Assembly: GCA_003167215.1 (NCBI GenBank)
Contig: PMTV01000014.1
Coordinates: 1 to 64,000, forward strand
Reading direction: 5' to 3'
DNA: 64,000 nucleotides
DNA from: Acidobacteriota bacterium
GTDB lineage: Bacteria; Acidobacteriota; Terriglobia; Acidiferrales; UBA7541
Below are positions 53,199-62,052 of the stretch, one piece after another. The first letter of the stretch is position 1. The number at the start of each line of letters is the position of its first letter. Under the pieces are notes generated by a model. That model saw only the letters and a list, made by a program, of their open reading frames with translations. It made no database searches and was not told the origin of the DNA. The translations under genes and the position numbers were made by a program.

Positions 53199-53576
53199 CT
53201 ACCCTTTGCCCTGCCACACGAGGACGACACCAACGCAAACGAGGAAAACTCCCGCCCAACGAAGACGGGTGACGCGCTCCCCCAAGAACAAGCGGCTGCC
53301 GTAGGCACCCGCAGCGTAACTCAAGGCGGTGATGGGAACAACAAAGCTGACGTTTTCCATCGATAGCATCGTCAGCATGGCGAAAAAGCTGATAGCCATG
53401 AGCGACAGCCCGAGCCACATCCATCCCACTTTCAGCGCCCGGTCGAAAATCCGCAAGAGGGCCCAAGGCCGAAAATCCTTCACTTCGCCAATGACCTTCA
53501 TGGCACGCGTAATACAAAGTTCTCCGGCCGTGCTGCCCAAGACGATCAGCAGAAGCAAAATCGCCTCTAGTAACAT
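53199..53576 (-). CDS. Small EamA/SMR-like membrane protein (second of a pair)
   Basis: 125 residues with four helices, half the size of a normal EamA transporter. The ATG at 53576 shares one base with the stop of the preceding gene (TGATG), so translation is coupled. Motifs: AGELCITRAMKVIGEV, SFVVPITALSYAAGAYGSRL, GERVTRLRWAGVFLVCVGVV. With its neighbour it probably forms a heterodimer, as paired small multidrug-resistance proteins do. Its place between hpnJ and hpnI suggests flipping a hopanoid or lipid-linked sugar; that is inference. Confidence 0.82.
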   Translation of the reverse strand: MLLEAILLLLIVLGSTAGELCITRAMKVIGEVKDFRPWALLRIFDRALKVGWMWLGLSLMAISFFAMLTMLSMENVSFVVPITALSYAAGAYGSRLFLGERVTRLRWAGVFLVCVGVVLVWQGKG

Positions 53577-53992
53577 CAGGTGCGCTCTGTAGTGCTGAGC
53601 GCCGTGTTCCCCACGAAAAGAACGCCGAGGCAGATGATGGCAATGCCAATCCATCGCGTAATGCTGACGTACTCACCAAGTACAAAATGGCCAAGCAAGG
53701 CTACGATTGTGTAAGCAATCGCAGAGGCCGGCTGGACGTAACTAAAATCCGCCCAGGAAAGCACCAAAGTGTAGGAAATGAAAAACGTAAGCAGCGATGC
53801 AATTCCGAGCCAGACTATTCCGGAGGTAAAAGCGCGAAAAAAAAAGTGGAAGAGTTCATTCGGCGTCCATGCAGGAGGAACGCCGACGATTTTCATGCCT
53901 TTGCCCAGAAGTGCGTCCCCTACCGGGCCGAATGTGACCATCAGGAATAACAGGACGTAAGTCTTAAAATGCAGCCCTTCCGCCGACTTCAT
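53576..53992 (-). CDS. Small EamA/SMR-like membrane protein (first of a pair)
   Basis: 138 residues with four helices. The ATG at 53992 overlaps the hpnJ stop codon (ATGA). An in-frame extension to 54163 is open but lies inside hpnJ and is not membrane-like. Motifs: LMVTFGPVGDALLGKGMKIV, a Trp-rich loop, DFSYVQPASAIAYTIVALLG, GEYVSITRWIGIAIICLGVL. A half-size drug/metabolite-type transporter subunit, paired with the next gene. Confidence 0.82.
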   Translation of the reverse strand: MKSAEGLHFKTYVLLFLMVTFGPVGDALLGKGMKIVGVPPAWTPNELFHFFFRAFTSGIVWLGIASLLTFFISYTLVLSWADFSYVQPASAIAYTIVALLGHFVLGEYVSITRWIGIAIICLGVLFVGNTALSTTERT

Positions 53993-55512
53993 GCGCTCTG
54001 CGATTCGCTGGGCACTCCGACGTTCGAACGCGGCTCCATGGGCGGCGCCGACACGAGGACCTTTTTCTGTACGCCTTTCTTGGCAACCTTCCGGCGCTCG
54101 TGGCGAAGTTTCATAAAGTCCACAGCCTCGTGGAACAGGCGTTTCCGCTCGTGTGAATCCCAAAGTGATTCACGGACGATGCGCCAAGCGACGCGCGGGC
54201 GCAGATAGTAGCTGTCATAGAAACGGTTGACCGAGTCCACCATGTATTCGCGCGAGAGGCCCGGATACTCGAGATGGGGAAGCTGGTGGCCGTTCACGTC
54301 TGTGGCTGCTTCGCCGGCTAGAAAACCTTCGCGCATGCCCTGGTCGTAAAGTTCGGTGCCCGGGTAAGCATGTGCCATGGAAACCTGAATGGTTTCGCAG
54401 TCAATCTCTTTTGCGTACTCGATAGTTTTCTCGATGGTCTGCTTCGTCTCGCCGGGCAATCCGATGATAAAGTCGCCGTGAACGTGGATGCCGACTTTCT
54501 TGCAGTTCTGCACGAAGGTGCGGCCCATTTCGACCGTCGCGCCCTTCTTGATGTTCTTCAGGATTTGCGGATCGCCGGATTCAAAGCCAACAATCAATAA
54601 ACGAGCTCCGGCGTCGGCCATAGCCTTTAGCGTCTCGTAGTCGCTATGGACGCGAGCAGTGCAGGACCATTGGAAGCCGACGGGTTTGAATTCCTTGCAA
54701 AGAGCCAGAACGCGATCTTTGCGGATGTTGAAGGTGTCGTCGTCAAAGAAAAATTCCTTGGCCTGCGGAAACATTTTGTGCGCCTGCTTAAACTCGCGCG
54801 CCACGCTGTCCACCGATCGCACACGCCAAGCGTGGCCGGAAAGCGTTTGGGGCCAAAGACAAAACGTGCACAGAGCCGGACAGCCTCGCGCCGTATAAAA
54901 CGAAACATAGGGATTCAGGAGGAATGGAACGTTATAATTTTCGATCTTCAAATTCTTCTCATAGACTTCGGTGGCGAAAGGCAATTCATCAAGTTCCGCG
55001 GTTTGCAGCAGCGCGCGCGGAGGATTGTGGACCACCTTGCCGTCCTTCATGTAGCTCGCGCTCAGGATTTCTGAGAGTGGCTTGCCTTGCGCGTATTCCA
55101 CCACAGCGTGATCGAATTCGCCGCGAACGACGAAATCAATGTCCTGGCTCGCCAGCAGACTTTCCGCCGGCTTGATTTGCACCTGGGGCCCGACGAAGCA
55201 GATCTTGATACCTGGCTTCTTGTCTTTCATCGCGCGAGCCATGCGCAAGTCGCTGAAGAAACCCACCGTGGAGGTAAACAAAACGACGAACTCATAGTCC
55301 TGCGCTATGCGGACAACTTCCTCGGGCGTTATGTGATGCGGCGGCCCGTCCAGCAAGCGGCTCCCGGCAAGCATACCCGCCGGGTAGGCCAGCCAAACCG
55401 GATACCAATAGGATTCAATCTCACGTGTGGCGGGCCAGCGAGAACCCGCTCCGCCGTCGAACTTCTCAAAGCTGGGCGGATTTAGAAACAAAGTTTTCAT
55501 TACTGACGGCAT
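53989..55512 (-). CDS. hpnJ: Hopanoid-associated radical SAM protein HpnJ
   Basis: B12-binding-type radical SAM enzyme that, in characterised bacteria, is needed for conversion of bacteriohopanetetrol glucosamine to the cyclitol ether. 507 residues: an N-terminal cobalamin-binding-like domain opening MKTLFLNPPSFEKFDGGAGS and including VVLFTSTVGFFSDLRMA; the Fe-S cluster motif CPALCTFC (CxxxCxxC) near residue 215; FFFDDDTFN; GFESGDPQILKNIKKG; and GDFIIGLPGETKQTI. Start ATG at 55512 is preferred over the internal ATG because GAGGGGGT lies about 10 bases upstream. It heads the operon; a plausible promoter (TTGTCG/TATACA) lies about 60 bases upstream of the start. Confidence 0.9.
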   Translation of the reverse strand: MPSVMKTLFLNPPSFEKFDGGAGSRWPATREIESYWYPVWLAYPAGMLAGSRLLDGPPHHITPEEVVRIAQDYEFVVLFTSTVGFFSDLRMARAMKDKKPGIKICFVGPQVQIKPAESLLASQDIDFVVRGEFDHAVVEYAQGKPLSEILSASYMKDGKVVHNPPRALLQTAELDELPFATEVYEKNLKIENYNVPFLLNPYVSFYTARGCPALCTFCLWPQTLSGHAWRVRSVDSVAREFKQAHKMFPQAKEFFFDDDTFNIRKDRVLALCKEFKPVGFQWSCTARVHSDYETLKAMADAGARLLIVGFESGDPQILKNIKKGATVEMGRTFVQNCKKVGIHVHGDFIIGLPGETKQTIEKTIEYAKEIDCETIQVSMAHAYPGTELYDQGMREGFLAGEAATDVNGHQLPHLEYPGLSREYMVDSVNRFYDSYYLRPRVAWRIVRESLWDSHERKRLFHEAVDFMKLRHERRKVAKKGVQKKVLVSAPPMEPRSNVGVPSESQSA

Positions 55513-55626
55513 ATTTACTGGTACCCCCTCAGGGCTACAAAAGACCTCATAATTTCAGGTTCTGCTCGATGTGTATAGTTTACCCGGTTTCGGCGACAAG
55601 CCCAAGCACAGCTTGTTCGAAGTTGG

Positions 55627-56925
55627 TTACTGAAACACCTTCGCCAGCTGGCCCGTTGCCTGCAATAGACTTAGCTGCCCTTGCTGACGCGCAAAATCGG
55701 CGTCAAGGAATGCCACCCACTTGTCGCTCTCATCCAAGCGCGCTCGTTCGATATCTCGAAGTGTAAGGCGTCCTTCATCAAATTGGGACTGGTTCAGTTG
55801 CACGGTTTCTTGGGCCAGCTTTAAGTCAAGGCGGGCGACCTCGCGAGTAGCATCCAGTTCGCGAACGGTGCGGGCTTTTTGTTGGATGTCCAGCCGGACT
55901 TCCTGGCGCTTGTTCCCGAGAGTAAGCTCAGCGACGTTCAATTCGCTTTTCGCCAGCGCGACAGTCGCCTTGGTTTTGGAAGCGAAAAGAGGAATTGTGA
56001 TCTGAACGCCCACGCTTACGTTATTGCGCTCGAACTTCTTGTAAAACTCATCGTAATTATTGAACTTGCTCAAAATGCTGTACTGGCCGACTAAAGCCAC
56101 AGTGGGAAAGTAACTAAGATGTGCGCCGCGCAACAGCTGCTGGCGGGCCAAACGCTCGTTTTCCGCCTCCTGAATGCCGGGATCGGACCGGATAGCGGCG
56201 TTCATCATGTCGTTCACCGAGAGATCATTTTCGAACGACGGCTCCGACGTGTCCACTTCAATGGCTTGGCCATCGGGAATGCCGGTGAGATCGCGAATCT
56301 GTTGCGTCAGAGTTTCATCGCGGCCTTCGAGCTTGATGATTCTTTCCTCCACACGCGCTTGATCGAGTTCGCCGCGAGTCACTTCGATAGGCAGCTCCTG
56401 GTTTGCTGCGACGCGATCGCGCGTCACACCCAGAATTTTCTCTGCGCTGGCTTCTTCCTTACGCATCAGTTCCAGCGAATGGCGCACTTCGGCCAGTTCG
56501 AGATAAGCCGTAGCAGCCCGCACGATGACGACGTCATGCATTCGATCTATCTCGAGTTTCATGTTTTTGGCGCGGTCTTCCGCGGCGCGTTGCTGGCCTT
56601 TCAGCAGCGGATTGAAAACTGCTTCGTTGTAGCTCATTTGAAAAACAGCGGGCGGCCCTCCTGCAATGGAAGGAAACCCTGACGTGTACGCAGCGCCAGA
56701 ACCGGTATAGAGGTTTGGCAGGAATGCGGACCGGTCGAGACCGGCCTCGTTGAGGGCAACGGTGTACTGTACCCGCGCCAGAGCTAAATCCCGGCTATTC
56801 TGCAGCGCCAGGGTGACCGCTTGACGCATCGTCAACTTCCCGGTGTCCTGCGCGCTCGCGATTCCGACAAGCAGGAACGCCGCCAACGCGCCGGTCACAC
56901 CTAATATTCGCAAGTTTTTATTCAT
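55627..56925 (-). CDS. TolC-family outer-membrane efflux protein
   Basis: Outer-membrane channel of a tripartite pump. 432 residues: signal peptide ending GIASAQ, then the two repeated OEP units with long coiled coils (LTMRQAVTLALQNSRDLALA, AYLELAEVRHSLELMRKEEA, ALAKSELNVAELTLGNKRQE). The start overlaps the end of the permease gene by eight bases, so it is the last gene of the operon. Family assignment is clear; the cargo is unknown. Confidence 0.9.
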   Translation of the reverse strand: MNKNLRILGVTGALAAFLLVGIASAQDTGKLTMRQAVTLALQNSRDLALARVQYTVALNEAGLDRSAFLPNLYTGSGAAYTSGFPSIAGGPPAVFQMSYNEAVFNPLLKGQQRAAEDRAKNMKLEIDRMHDVVIVRAATAYLELAEVRHSLELMRKEEASAEKILGVTRDRVAANQELPIEVTRGELDQARVEERIIKLEGRDETLTQQIRDLTGIPDGQAIEVDTSEPSFENDLSVNDMMNAAIRSDPGIQEAENERLARQQLLRGAHLSYFPTVALVGQYSILSKFNNYDEFYKKFERNNVSVGVQITIPLFASKTKATVALAKSELNVAELTLGNKRQEVRLDIQQKARTVRELDATREVARLDLKLAQETVQLNQSQFDEGRLTLRDIERARLDESDKWVAFLDADFARQQGQLSLLQATGQLAKVFQ

Positions 56926-58153
56926 AGCGCAGCGATTCCGTAGGATGAAGACGCGCCGCGCGGTTCGCAGGGAGATAACCGAACAGCAGGCCCGTTGAGC
57001 AGGATACTACGAACGCCAGCAGTACAGAGAGCCACGACACAGGAATAGTAACTCCCCGCAGGTCAGGAATGAATCGGATGAAGAAATTGATGACGATGGG
57101 AATGGAAACTGCGATCACGATTCCCACCAGCGCTCCCGTGCCGCTTATCAGCAAAGCCTCCATCAGAAATTGATACAGGATCGAGTCGCGACGGGCGCCA
57201 ATGGCTTTGCGAATCCCGATCTCGCGGGTTCGTTCCGTCACCGTGACCAGCATAATGTTCATGATCCCGATGCCGCTGATGGTGAGAGCGATCAAGGCGA
57301 CCAGAATCAATAAAACTGTCAGCGCCAGCGAAATGCTATGGGCGGTCTCAAGAATTCCGGAAAGATTTTCTACCCTGTACCTGGCCCCGGAACGATGCCG
57401 GCTCAGCAAGACTTGTTCGACCTGAGTTGTCACCATGGGGACGTCCTCAGGCTTGTCTGCCTGCACGTAAAACGATTTGAAGAATTCAGTGCCCGTGTAG
57501 TACTTGATCAACGAAAAAGGAACGATCACGGATTCCGGGCGAATCTCGGAAAGGCCAAAGCTACTCACTCGTTCCTTGTAAACACCAATGACAATGAAGT
57601 GCAACTCCCCGATGCCAATATCTTTCCCTAGCGGACTCTCAGACGGAAATAGCAGATTGGCGAGAGCTGGTGTTAGCAGACAGACCTTGCTTTGCGTTCT
57701 TAAGTCATCTTGGTCTAAGTACCGCCCTTGAAGAACAAGCAGGTTACGGATCTTTTGAAAACCCGCCGTCACGCCGACCAGATAAACGGGATGCTCCTCG
57801 CCATTTACGCTGGTGAACATCGAAATGTCATTTGTCCCTGCCGCTTCCACCACGTTGGGGATACTCGATTTCACCGCTTCCAGGTCGGCTGGCGTGACTT
57901 CGTCCGCGACCGTCACCGCCCCCCCGGAGTGTATTACCGACGCATGGACGAGATTCGCCCCCACTCCCTCTATCTGGCCGATAATGTAGCGCTTCCCTGA
58001 CAGGGCAACGGTCACCACCAGCACGATGCAAGCGCTTCCTATAATCACGCCCAACATCGTCAGCATGGCGCGCACTTTATTAGCACGAAGCGCTTGCAGA
58101 GCAAGCTGCCAGGTCTCGCGCCATTCAGTCGGTGAGCCGCGAAGAGGTTGCAT
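56918..58153 (-). CDS. MacB-type ABC transporter permease
   Basis: 411 residues. First helix about 28-50 (MLTMLGVIIGSACIVLVVTV), a large periplasmic core domain about 60-275, then three FtsX-type helices (ISGIGIMNIMLVTVTERTRE, GTGALVGIVIAVSIPI, VLLAFVVSCSTGLLFGYLP). It lacks the N-terminal ATPase found in E. coli MacB, and no ATP-binding gene is present in this operon, so the nucleotide-binding subunit must be encoded elsewhere. It lies between the TPR gene and the TolC gene, same strand. Confidence 0.9.
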   Translation of the reverse strand: MQPLRGSPTEWRETWQLALQALRANKVRAMLTMLGVIIGSACIVLVVTVALSGKRYIIGQIEGVGANLVHASVIHSGGAVTVADEVTPADLEAVKSSIPNVVEAAGTNDISMFTSVNGEEHPVYLVGVTAGFQKIRNLLVLQGRYLDQDDLRTQSKVCLLTPALANLLFPSESPLGKDIGIGELHFIVIGVYKERVSSFGLSEIRPESVIVPFSLIKYYTGTEFFKSFYVQADKPEDVPMVTTQVEQVLLSRHRSGARYRVENLSGILETAHSISLALTVLLILVALIALTISGIGIMNIMLVTVTERTREIGIRKAIGARRDSILYQFLMEALLISGTGALVGIVIAVSIPIVINFFIRFIPDLRGVTIPVSWLSVLLAFVVSCSTGLLFGYLPANRAARLHPTESLRYE

Positions 58154-58215
58154 AGGGGTTACCTGCTAGTGGGATGCGCTTGGGCGAATGAGAGTTTCCA
58201 GCCATAGGCAAGCGT

Positions 58216-59250
58216 TCAGTGCGTTGACTTCTCGAGTTTCTCCAGCCGGGATTTGGCTTCTTTTTGTCCAGGATCCAATTGAAGAGCTGCGCGATATTGC
58301 TCGGCCGCCTCGGCACGTTTTCCTTCCGCTTCGTAAAGCCTTCCCAGCCACTGACGCGCGGCTGCGTGCGAAGGCCAATCGCTTCGGTCGGGAGAGCTCG
58401 CTAGGTAGGACTTCAAATATTCTTCTCCACGGGGCAGCTCGGTTCCGGCTAGCACTCGCGATACGCCACGGTAATATCCCAGGCGCGGATCATTAGGACT
58501 CACCTGCGCCGCGGCCTGAATCGCCGCTTCTACATCGGCGGGCTTGTTCTCATGGATAAAGAAGCGAATGACGTCGAGATAGGGCTCCACGCGTTTCGGC
58601 TTTGCGGCGAGCACTGCACGATATTCTTTCTCAGCCAGCTCGGACCTTTTCGCATTTAGCTCGTACGCGCCGTGCGCCAGATGCCCTTCTACCGGGTCGA
58701 TGGCCTCAATCGCCGTCACTTGTTCGCGAGCTTCATCTTTGCTGCCGCCGACAACCCAGGGAGCTTCCATGTCATATTGTTCAAGGTCCCGGCGAGCTTC
58801 CACATTCGACGGATTCAGTCGAATTGCCTCTTCAAATTCCTTCTTTACCTTCCGCGCATACGAAAAACTGCGGTCGCGGTCTGCTTTGCCTCCATAGATC
58901 GTGCCGAGCCATTGATGGTAGGCGGAATTTTTCGGATCAAGCTCGACGGATTTCTCACTGGCGGTTATCGCGTTGTCATAATCGTGGAGTTCGTAATAGC
59001 TGCGTCCGAGCCAATATTGTGCCTCGGCGTTGTTCGAAACCTGCGGCACGGATTGCAGCGTCTTGATTGCAGCAGTGTAATTTCCCAAGTTGAACTGGTG
59101 CTGCGCAGTTTGAATCGCCCCAGACGCATCCGATGCCGCTACGGAAGGAGATTCTATCGCCTCTGCAAGCGGTGCGATCGTCGCGAGCATAGCCATACCG
59201 GCGAAAAGCGCGACTGAAAACCTGGGAAAACAGGGGAACCGCCGGTTCAT
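58216..59250 (-). CDS. Secreted tetratricopeptide-repeat protein
   Basis: 344 residues: signal peptide about 1-31, then about six to seven TPR-like helical pairs (AQHQFNLGNYTAAIKTLQSV, AQYWLGRSYYELHDYDNAIT, AYHQWLGTIYGGKADRDRSF, AARQWLGRLYEAEGKRAEAA). The ATG overlaps the HlyD stop codon (ATGA). It is a probable periplasmic scaffold encoded inside an efflux operon between adaptor and permease, which is not a standard component; it may mediate cargo recognition or complex assembly. Role inferred. Confidence 0.85.
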   Translation of the reverse strand: MNRRFPCFPRFSVALFAGMAMLATIAPLAEAIESPSVAASDASGAIQTAQHQFNLGNYTAAIKTLQSVPQVSNNAEAQYWLGRSYYELHDYDNAITASEKSVELDPKNSAYHQWLGTIYGGKADRDRSFSYARKVKKEFEEAIRLNPSNVEARRDLEQYDMEAPWVVGGSKDEAREQVTAIEAIDPVEGHLAHGAYELNAKRSELAEKEYRAVLAAKPKRVEPYLDVIRFFIHENKPADVEAAIQAAAQVSPNDPRLGYYRGVSRVLAGTELPRGEEYLKSYLASSPDRSDWPSHAAARQWLGRLYEAEGKRAEAAEQYRAALQLDPGQKEAKSRLEKLEKSTH

Positions 59251-60482
59251 TTGGCCTCCGTGGCTCGAACTTCCATACCGTCCTTTAACTCTACTTCGCC
59301 GGGCAATGCGATCTTGTCGCCCAGTGCCAATCCCGAAATCACTTCATAATCTTTATCGCTGGCGACGCCCGCTTCAAACTGGCGGCGATGAATTTTTTCA
59401 CCGTCGAACACAAAGACATAGTGCTGTCCATTTTCGTAACTTACGGCTCGCCGCGGTACCACCAGAACACCCGGCCGTTGGCGGACGAGGATATGCACTT
59501 CAACATTTACGTTTGGAAGAAGCTCGACCTTGTCATTCTGCACCGAGCATAGAACTTCACCTACGCTGCGGGTCCCGCGCGCAACCACCTGCTTGGGAAC
59601 CTGCTCGACCTTCCCGGTCCATGTGCGGTTCGGCATGGCGTCCCAACTCACTTTTACCTCTTCGTCTGGTGCGAGCGAGCCGAGATCGGGTTCATCCACA
59701 AATGCGCGAACGCGCACTTGGCGCAAGTCGGCCATTTCCGCCAGAACGTCACCGACCTTCACATAATCGTTTGCATGCACAGGCAATGAATAAACCGTGC
59801 CGTCACTTTCCGCCGTAACCGTCGCCGAACGCAGTTTTTCTTCGAGTGACTGAACCTGACCTTCGGCCTGCTTTACGCGCAGACCAGCAGCCTCTGCGTC
59901 GATGTTTGTTTGTTTCTTTAATGCTGCGGTCTTCTGCTCGAATGCTTGCAGGTTGGCGCGAGCCTCGTCGAGAGCCTCCTGGTTCTTGGCGAGTTCGTCC
60001 TGCGTGGCGGCTTGTTTTGTCACAAGTTGGGTAAGCGCCGCTTGCGTGCGTTCAAGGTTGGCGACCTGCGCTTGCGCCTTCTGCAGATCTCCCGCAAGCT
60101 GCGCCACTTCATTGGGAGGGCCGCCCGCGCGAGCGTTTTGCAGAATGGTTTGTGCGGAAAGCAAATCTTGCCGCGCCTGCGCCAGCTGACTTTGAATGTC
60201 TGCCGCATTTAGGCTCAGAATAAGCTGCCCACGATGGACATTTTGCCCTTCGGTGACCATTATTTTATCCACGAAGGTGGGAAACTGGGCGCGAGCCGTG
60301 ACTGGGGAAATCGGTTCGATCTTTCCGTTGCTGGTAATGGACGCACTCAGATCCTCGCGAGACACTTGGGCGATTGCCACCGTTGGAGCCTGATCTCGCC
60401 CCGCGAGAACCACTAAAACTATGACGACAAGCGCCACAGCAAGCGTTATCACAATCCATTTTCGTTTGGTATTTTCCGCCAT
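59247..60482 (-). CDS. HlyD/MacA-type periplasmic adaptor
   Basis: Membrane-fusion protein linking an inner-membrane pump to TolC. From the ATG at 60482 there are about 411 residues: membrane anchor about 10-30, barrel-sandwich lipoyl half (ISPVTARAQFPTFVDKIMV), a coiled-coil hairpin about 90-210 (QLAQARQDLLSAQTILQNA, EALDEARANLQAFEQKTAAL), the second lipoyl half, then beta-barrel and proximal domains. An extended frame to 60551 is open, but a TG-C-TACAAT extended -10 element sits inside it at 60527-60532 (minus strand), so the later start is preferred. First gene of the operon. Confidence 0.9.
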   Translation of the reverse strand: MAENTKRKWIVITLAVALVVIVLVVLAGRDQAPTVAIAQVSREDLSASITSNGKIEPISPVTARAQFPTFVDKIMVTEGQNVHRGQLILSLNAADIQSQLAQARQDLLSAQTILQNARAGGPPNEVAQLAGDLQKAQAQVANLERTQAALTQLVTKQAATQDELAKNQEALDEARANLQAFEQKTAALKKQTNIDAEAAGLRVKQAEGQVQSLEEKLRSATVTAESDGTVYSLPVHANDYVKVGDVLAEMADLRQVRVRAFVDEPDLGSLAPDEEVKVSWDAMPNRTWTGKVEQVPKQVVARGTRSVGEVLCSVQNDKVELLPNVNVEVHILVRQRPGVLVVPRRAVSYENGQHYVFVFDGEKIHRRQFEAGVASDKDYEVISGLALGDKIALPGEVELKDGMEVRATEAK

Positions 60483-60625
60483 CATCGGCCGCGCGATCGA
60501 ACGCGCAGCTACCCCCGAAGCGTAAAATTGTAGCAGACCCGTTTGCTGCATGCCTACGCAAACACCGATGCGTGCCGGATTCGCACTCTAGGCGACTTCC
60601 GCCCCCTGCTAGGTTGGACGCCTTC

Positions 60626-60653
60626 TTGCACTACCCGTAGAGCGTGTTAGAAT
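60626..60653 (+). promoter_or_regulatory. Promoter of the 54-residue zinc-ribbon gene, leaderless
   Basis: TTGCAC (60626-60631), 16 bases, TAGAAT (60648-60653), then six bases to the ATG at 60660. There is no ribosome site, so the transcript probably starts at the AUG. Confidence 0.6.
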
Positions 60654-60659
60654 TCGCTC

Positions 60660-60824
60660 ATGAACGAGCCGCACTCAACTCCGCATTCTGGCGCCACAGA
60701 CGAGACCAAGCCGGGCAATAAACCGCCTAAAATCCATCGCGTCTGTATAGGCTGCAATAATATGTTCGAAGTCACCATGGAGAACTACGAAGCAAAACAT
60801 TGTGCTGTTTGCCACAAGGGTTAG
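60660..60824 (+). CDS. Small zinc-ribbon protein (54 residues)
   Basis: The reading from ATG at 60660 to TAG at 60822-60824 gives 54 residues: a Pro/Thr/Ser/Glu-rich first half and a second half with two C-x2-C pairs (CIGC at 29-32 and CAVC at 48-51, with an adjacent His), i.e. a minimal zinc ribbon. It has its own promoter with a -10 six bases before the ATG. Basic and acidic residues flank the ribbon. Function unknown; it is divergent from the efflux operon and upstream of the ABC-2 exporter. Confidence 0.65.
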   Translation: MNEPHSTPHSGATDETKPGNKPPKIHRVCIGCNNMFEVTMENYEAKHCAVCHKG

Positions 60825-61029
60825 TACGCCGCCAAGTCCGGCTGGAAGTGTCTTTGCCCATAGTCCACCTATCCGATTCGTGCGTTGCCGAATCCGAATC
60901 CCGCGGGGAAAACAACCTCACTTTGAGAAATCTCCAGAGCGACTAAAAGAAATTCTGTGCGTCTAATCTCGGCAGGGGTGCCGGCTAGACGCGCACGTTC
61001 GCGACGCTAATGTTAGAATCCAGTGATTC

Positions 61030-62052
61030 ATGAGCGCTGATTCGCTAATTTACGTCCACGAATTATGTAAACACTTCCGTACCTTTAAGCGCCGTGAAGG
61101 CGTCTGGGGCTCAATTCAAAATCTATTTGTGAGGGACTACCGCACGGTTGCGGCTGTGGACCGCGTCAGTTTTTCGATCGAGCGCGGGGAAATGGTCGGC
61201 TACATCGGCCCGAACGGCGCCGGAAAATCGACAAGCATCAAGATGCTCACCGGCATCCTCGTTCCTACGAGCGGCGAAATCCGTATCAACGGTTACGTTC
61301 CGTATCGCCAGCGCCGGCAATACGTGAAGACGATCGGCGTGGTATTCGGCCAGCGCACGCAGCTATGGTGGGACATCGCCGTAATCGAATCGTTCAAGCT
61401 CCTGCGCCGCATTTACGACGTCTCGCAGCGCGATTTTGATGCGCGCATGGAACGCTTCGACGAAATCCTGGGCATCCGCGATTATTTGCACACTCCCGTT
61501 CGCAAGCTTTCCCTTGGAGAGCGAATGCGCTGCGACCTGGCTGCTGCGTTGTTGCACAATCCCCCGTTGCTTTTCCTCGATGAACCGACGATCGGGCTCG
61601 ATGTGGTCGCGAAAGACCACATCCGGCATTTCCTCCGGGCTATCAACCGTGAATTCCGCACTACCGTCCTGCTAACGACCCACGACCTCGACGACATTGA
61701 AGAATTGTGCCGCCGCATCATGATTATCGACCATGGCAAAGTGCTCTACGACGGCCCGCTAAGCCATCTGAAAGAAAAATTGTTGCGCACCAAGCAAATC
61801 AAATTCGCCCTGAAAGACCGCGCCGAAGCCGCCGGAATCGCGCAGTTTTCGCGAGAGGGCCTTGAAGTAAAGCAAGTGGACGAGCTGACATACCGTATTC
61901 GTTTCGACCGCGTGAAAGTGGCGACTGCCGATCTTATCCGCCAGATCCTCGGCGCCGTCGAAGTCCGCGACATTTTGATAGAAGACGAACCCATCGAAGA
62001 GATCATCAAACGCATCTACGCGGGCGAAGCCCTCCCCGAGGTAGTGGCGTGA
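61030..62052 (+). CDS. ABC-2-type exporter ATP-binding protein
   Basis: Nucleotide-binding subunit, 340 residues. Walker A GYIGPNGAGKSTSIKML near residue 58, Q-loop VFGQRTQLWWD, signature LSLGERMRCDLAAALL, Walker B LLFLDEPTIGLD, switch TTHDLDDIEELC, and a C-terminal 90-residue domain. The first 35 residues include an extra segment (FRTFKRREGVWGSIQNLF) typical of the subfamily paired with two different ABC-2 permeases. A -10-like TAGAAT lies 10 bases before the ATG. It overlaps the next gene by four bases. Confidence 0.93.
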   Translation: MSADSLIYVHELCKHFRTFKRREGVWGSIQNLFVRDYRTVAAVDRVSFSIERGEMVGYIGPNGAGKSTSIKMLTGILVPTSGEIRINGYVPYRQRRQYVKTIGVVFGQRTQLWWDIAVIESFKLLRRIYDVSQRDFDARMERFDEILGIRDYLHTPVRKLSLGERMRCDLAAALLHNPPLLFLDEPTIGLDVVAKDHIRHFLRAINREFRTTVLLTTHDLDDIEELCRRIMIIDHGKVLYDGPLSHLKEKLLRTKQIKFALKDRAEAAGIAQFSREGLEVKQVDELTYRIRFDRVKVATADLIRQILGAVEVRDILIEDEPIEEIIKRIYAGEALPEVVA

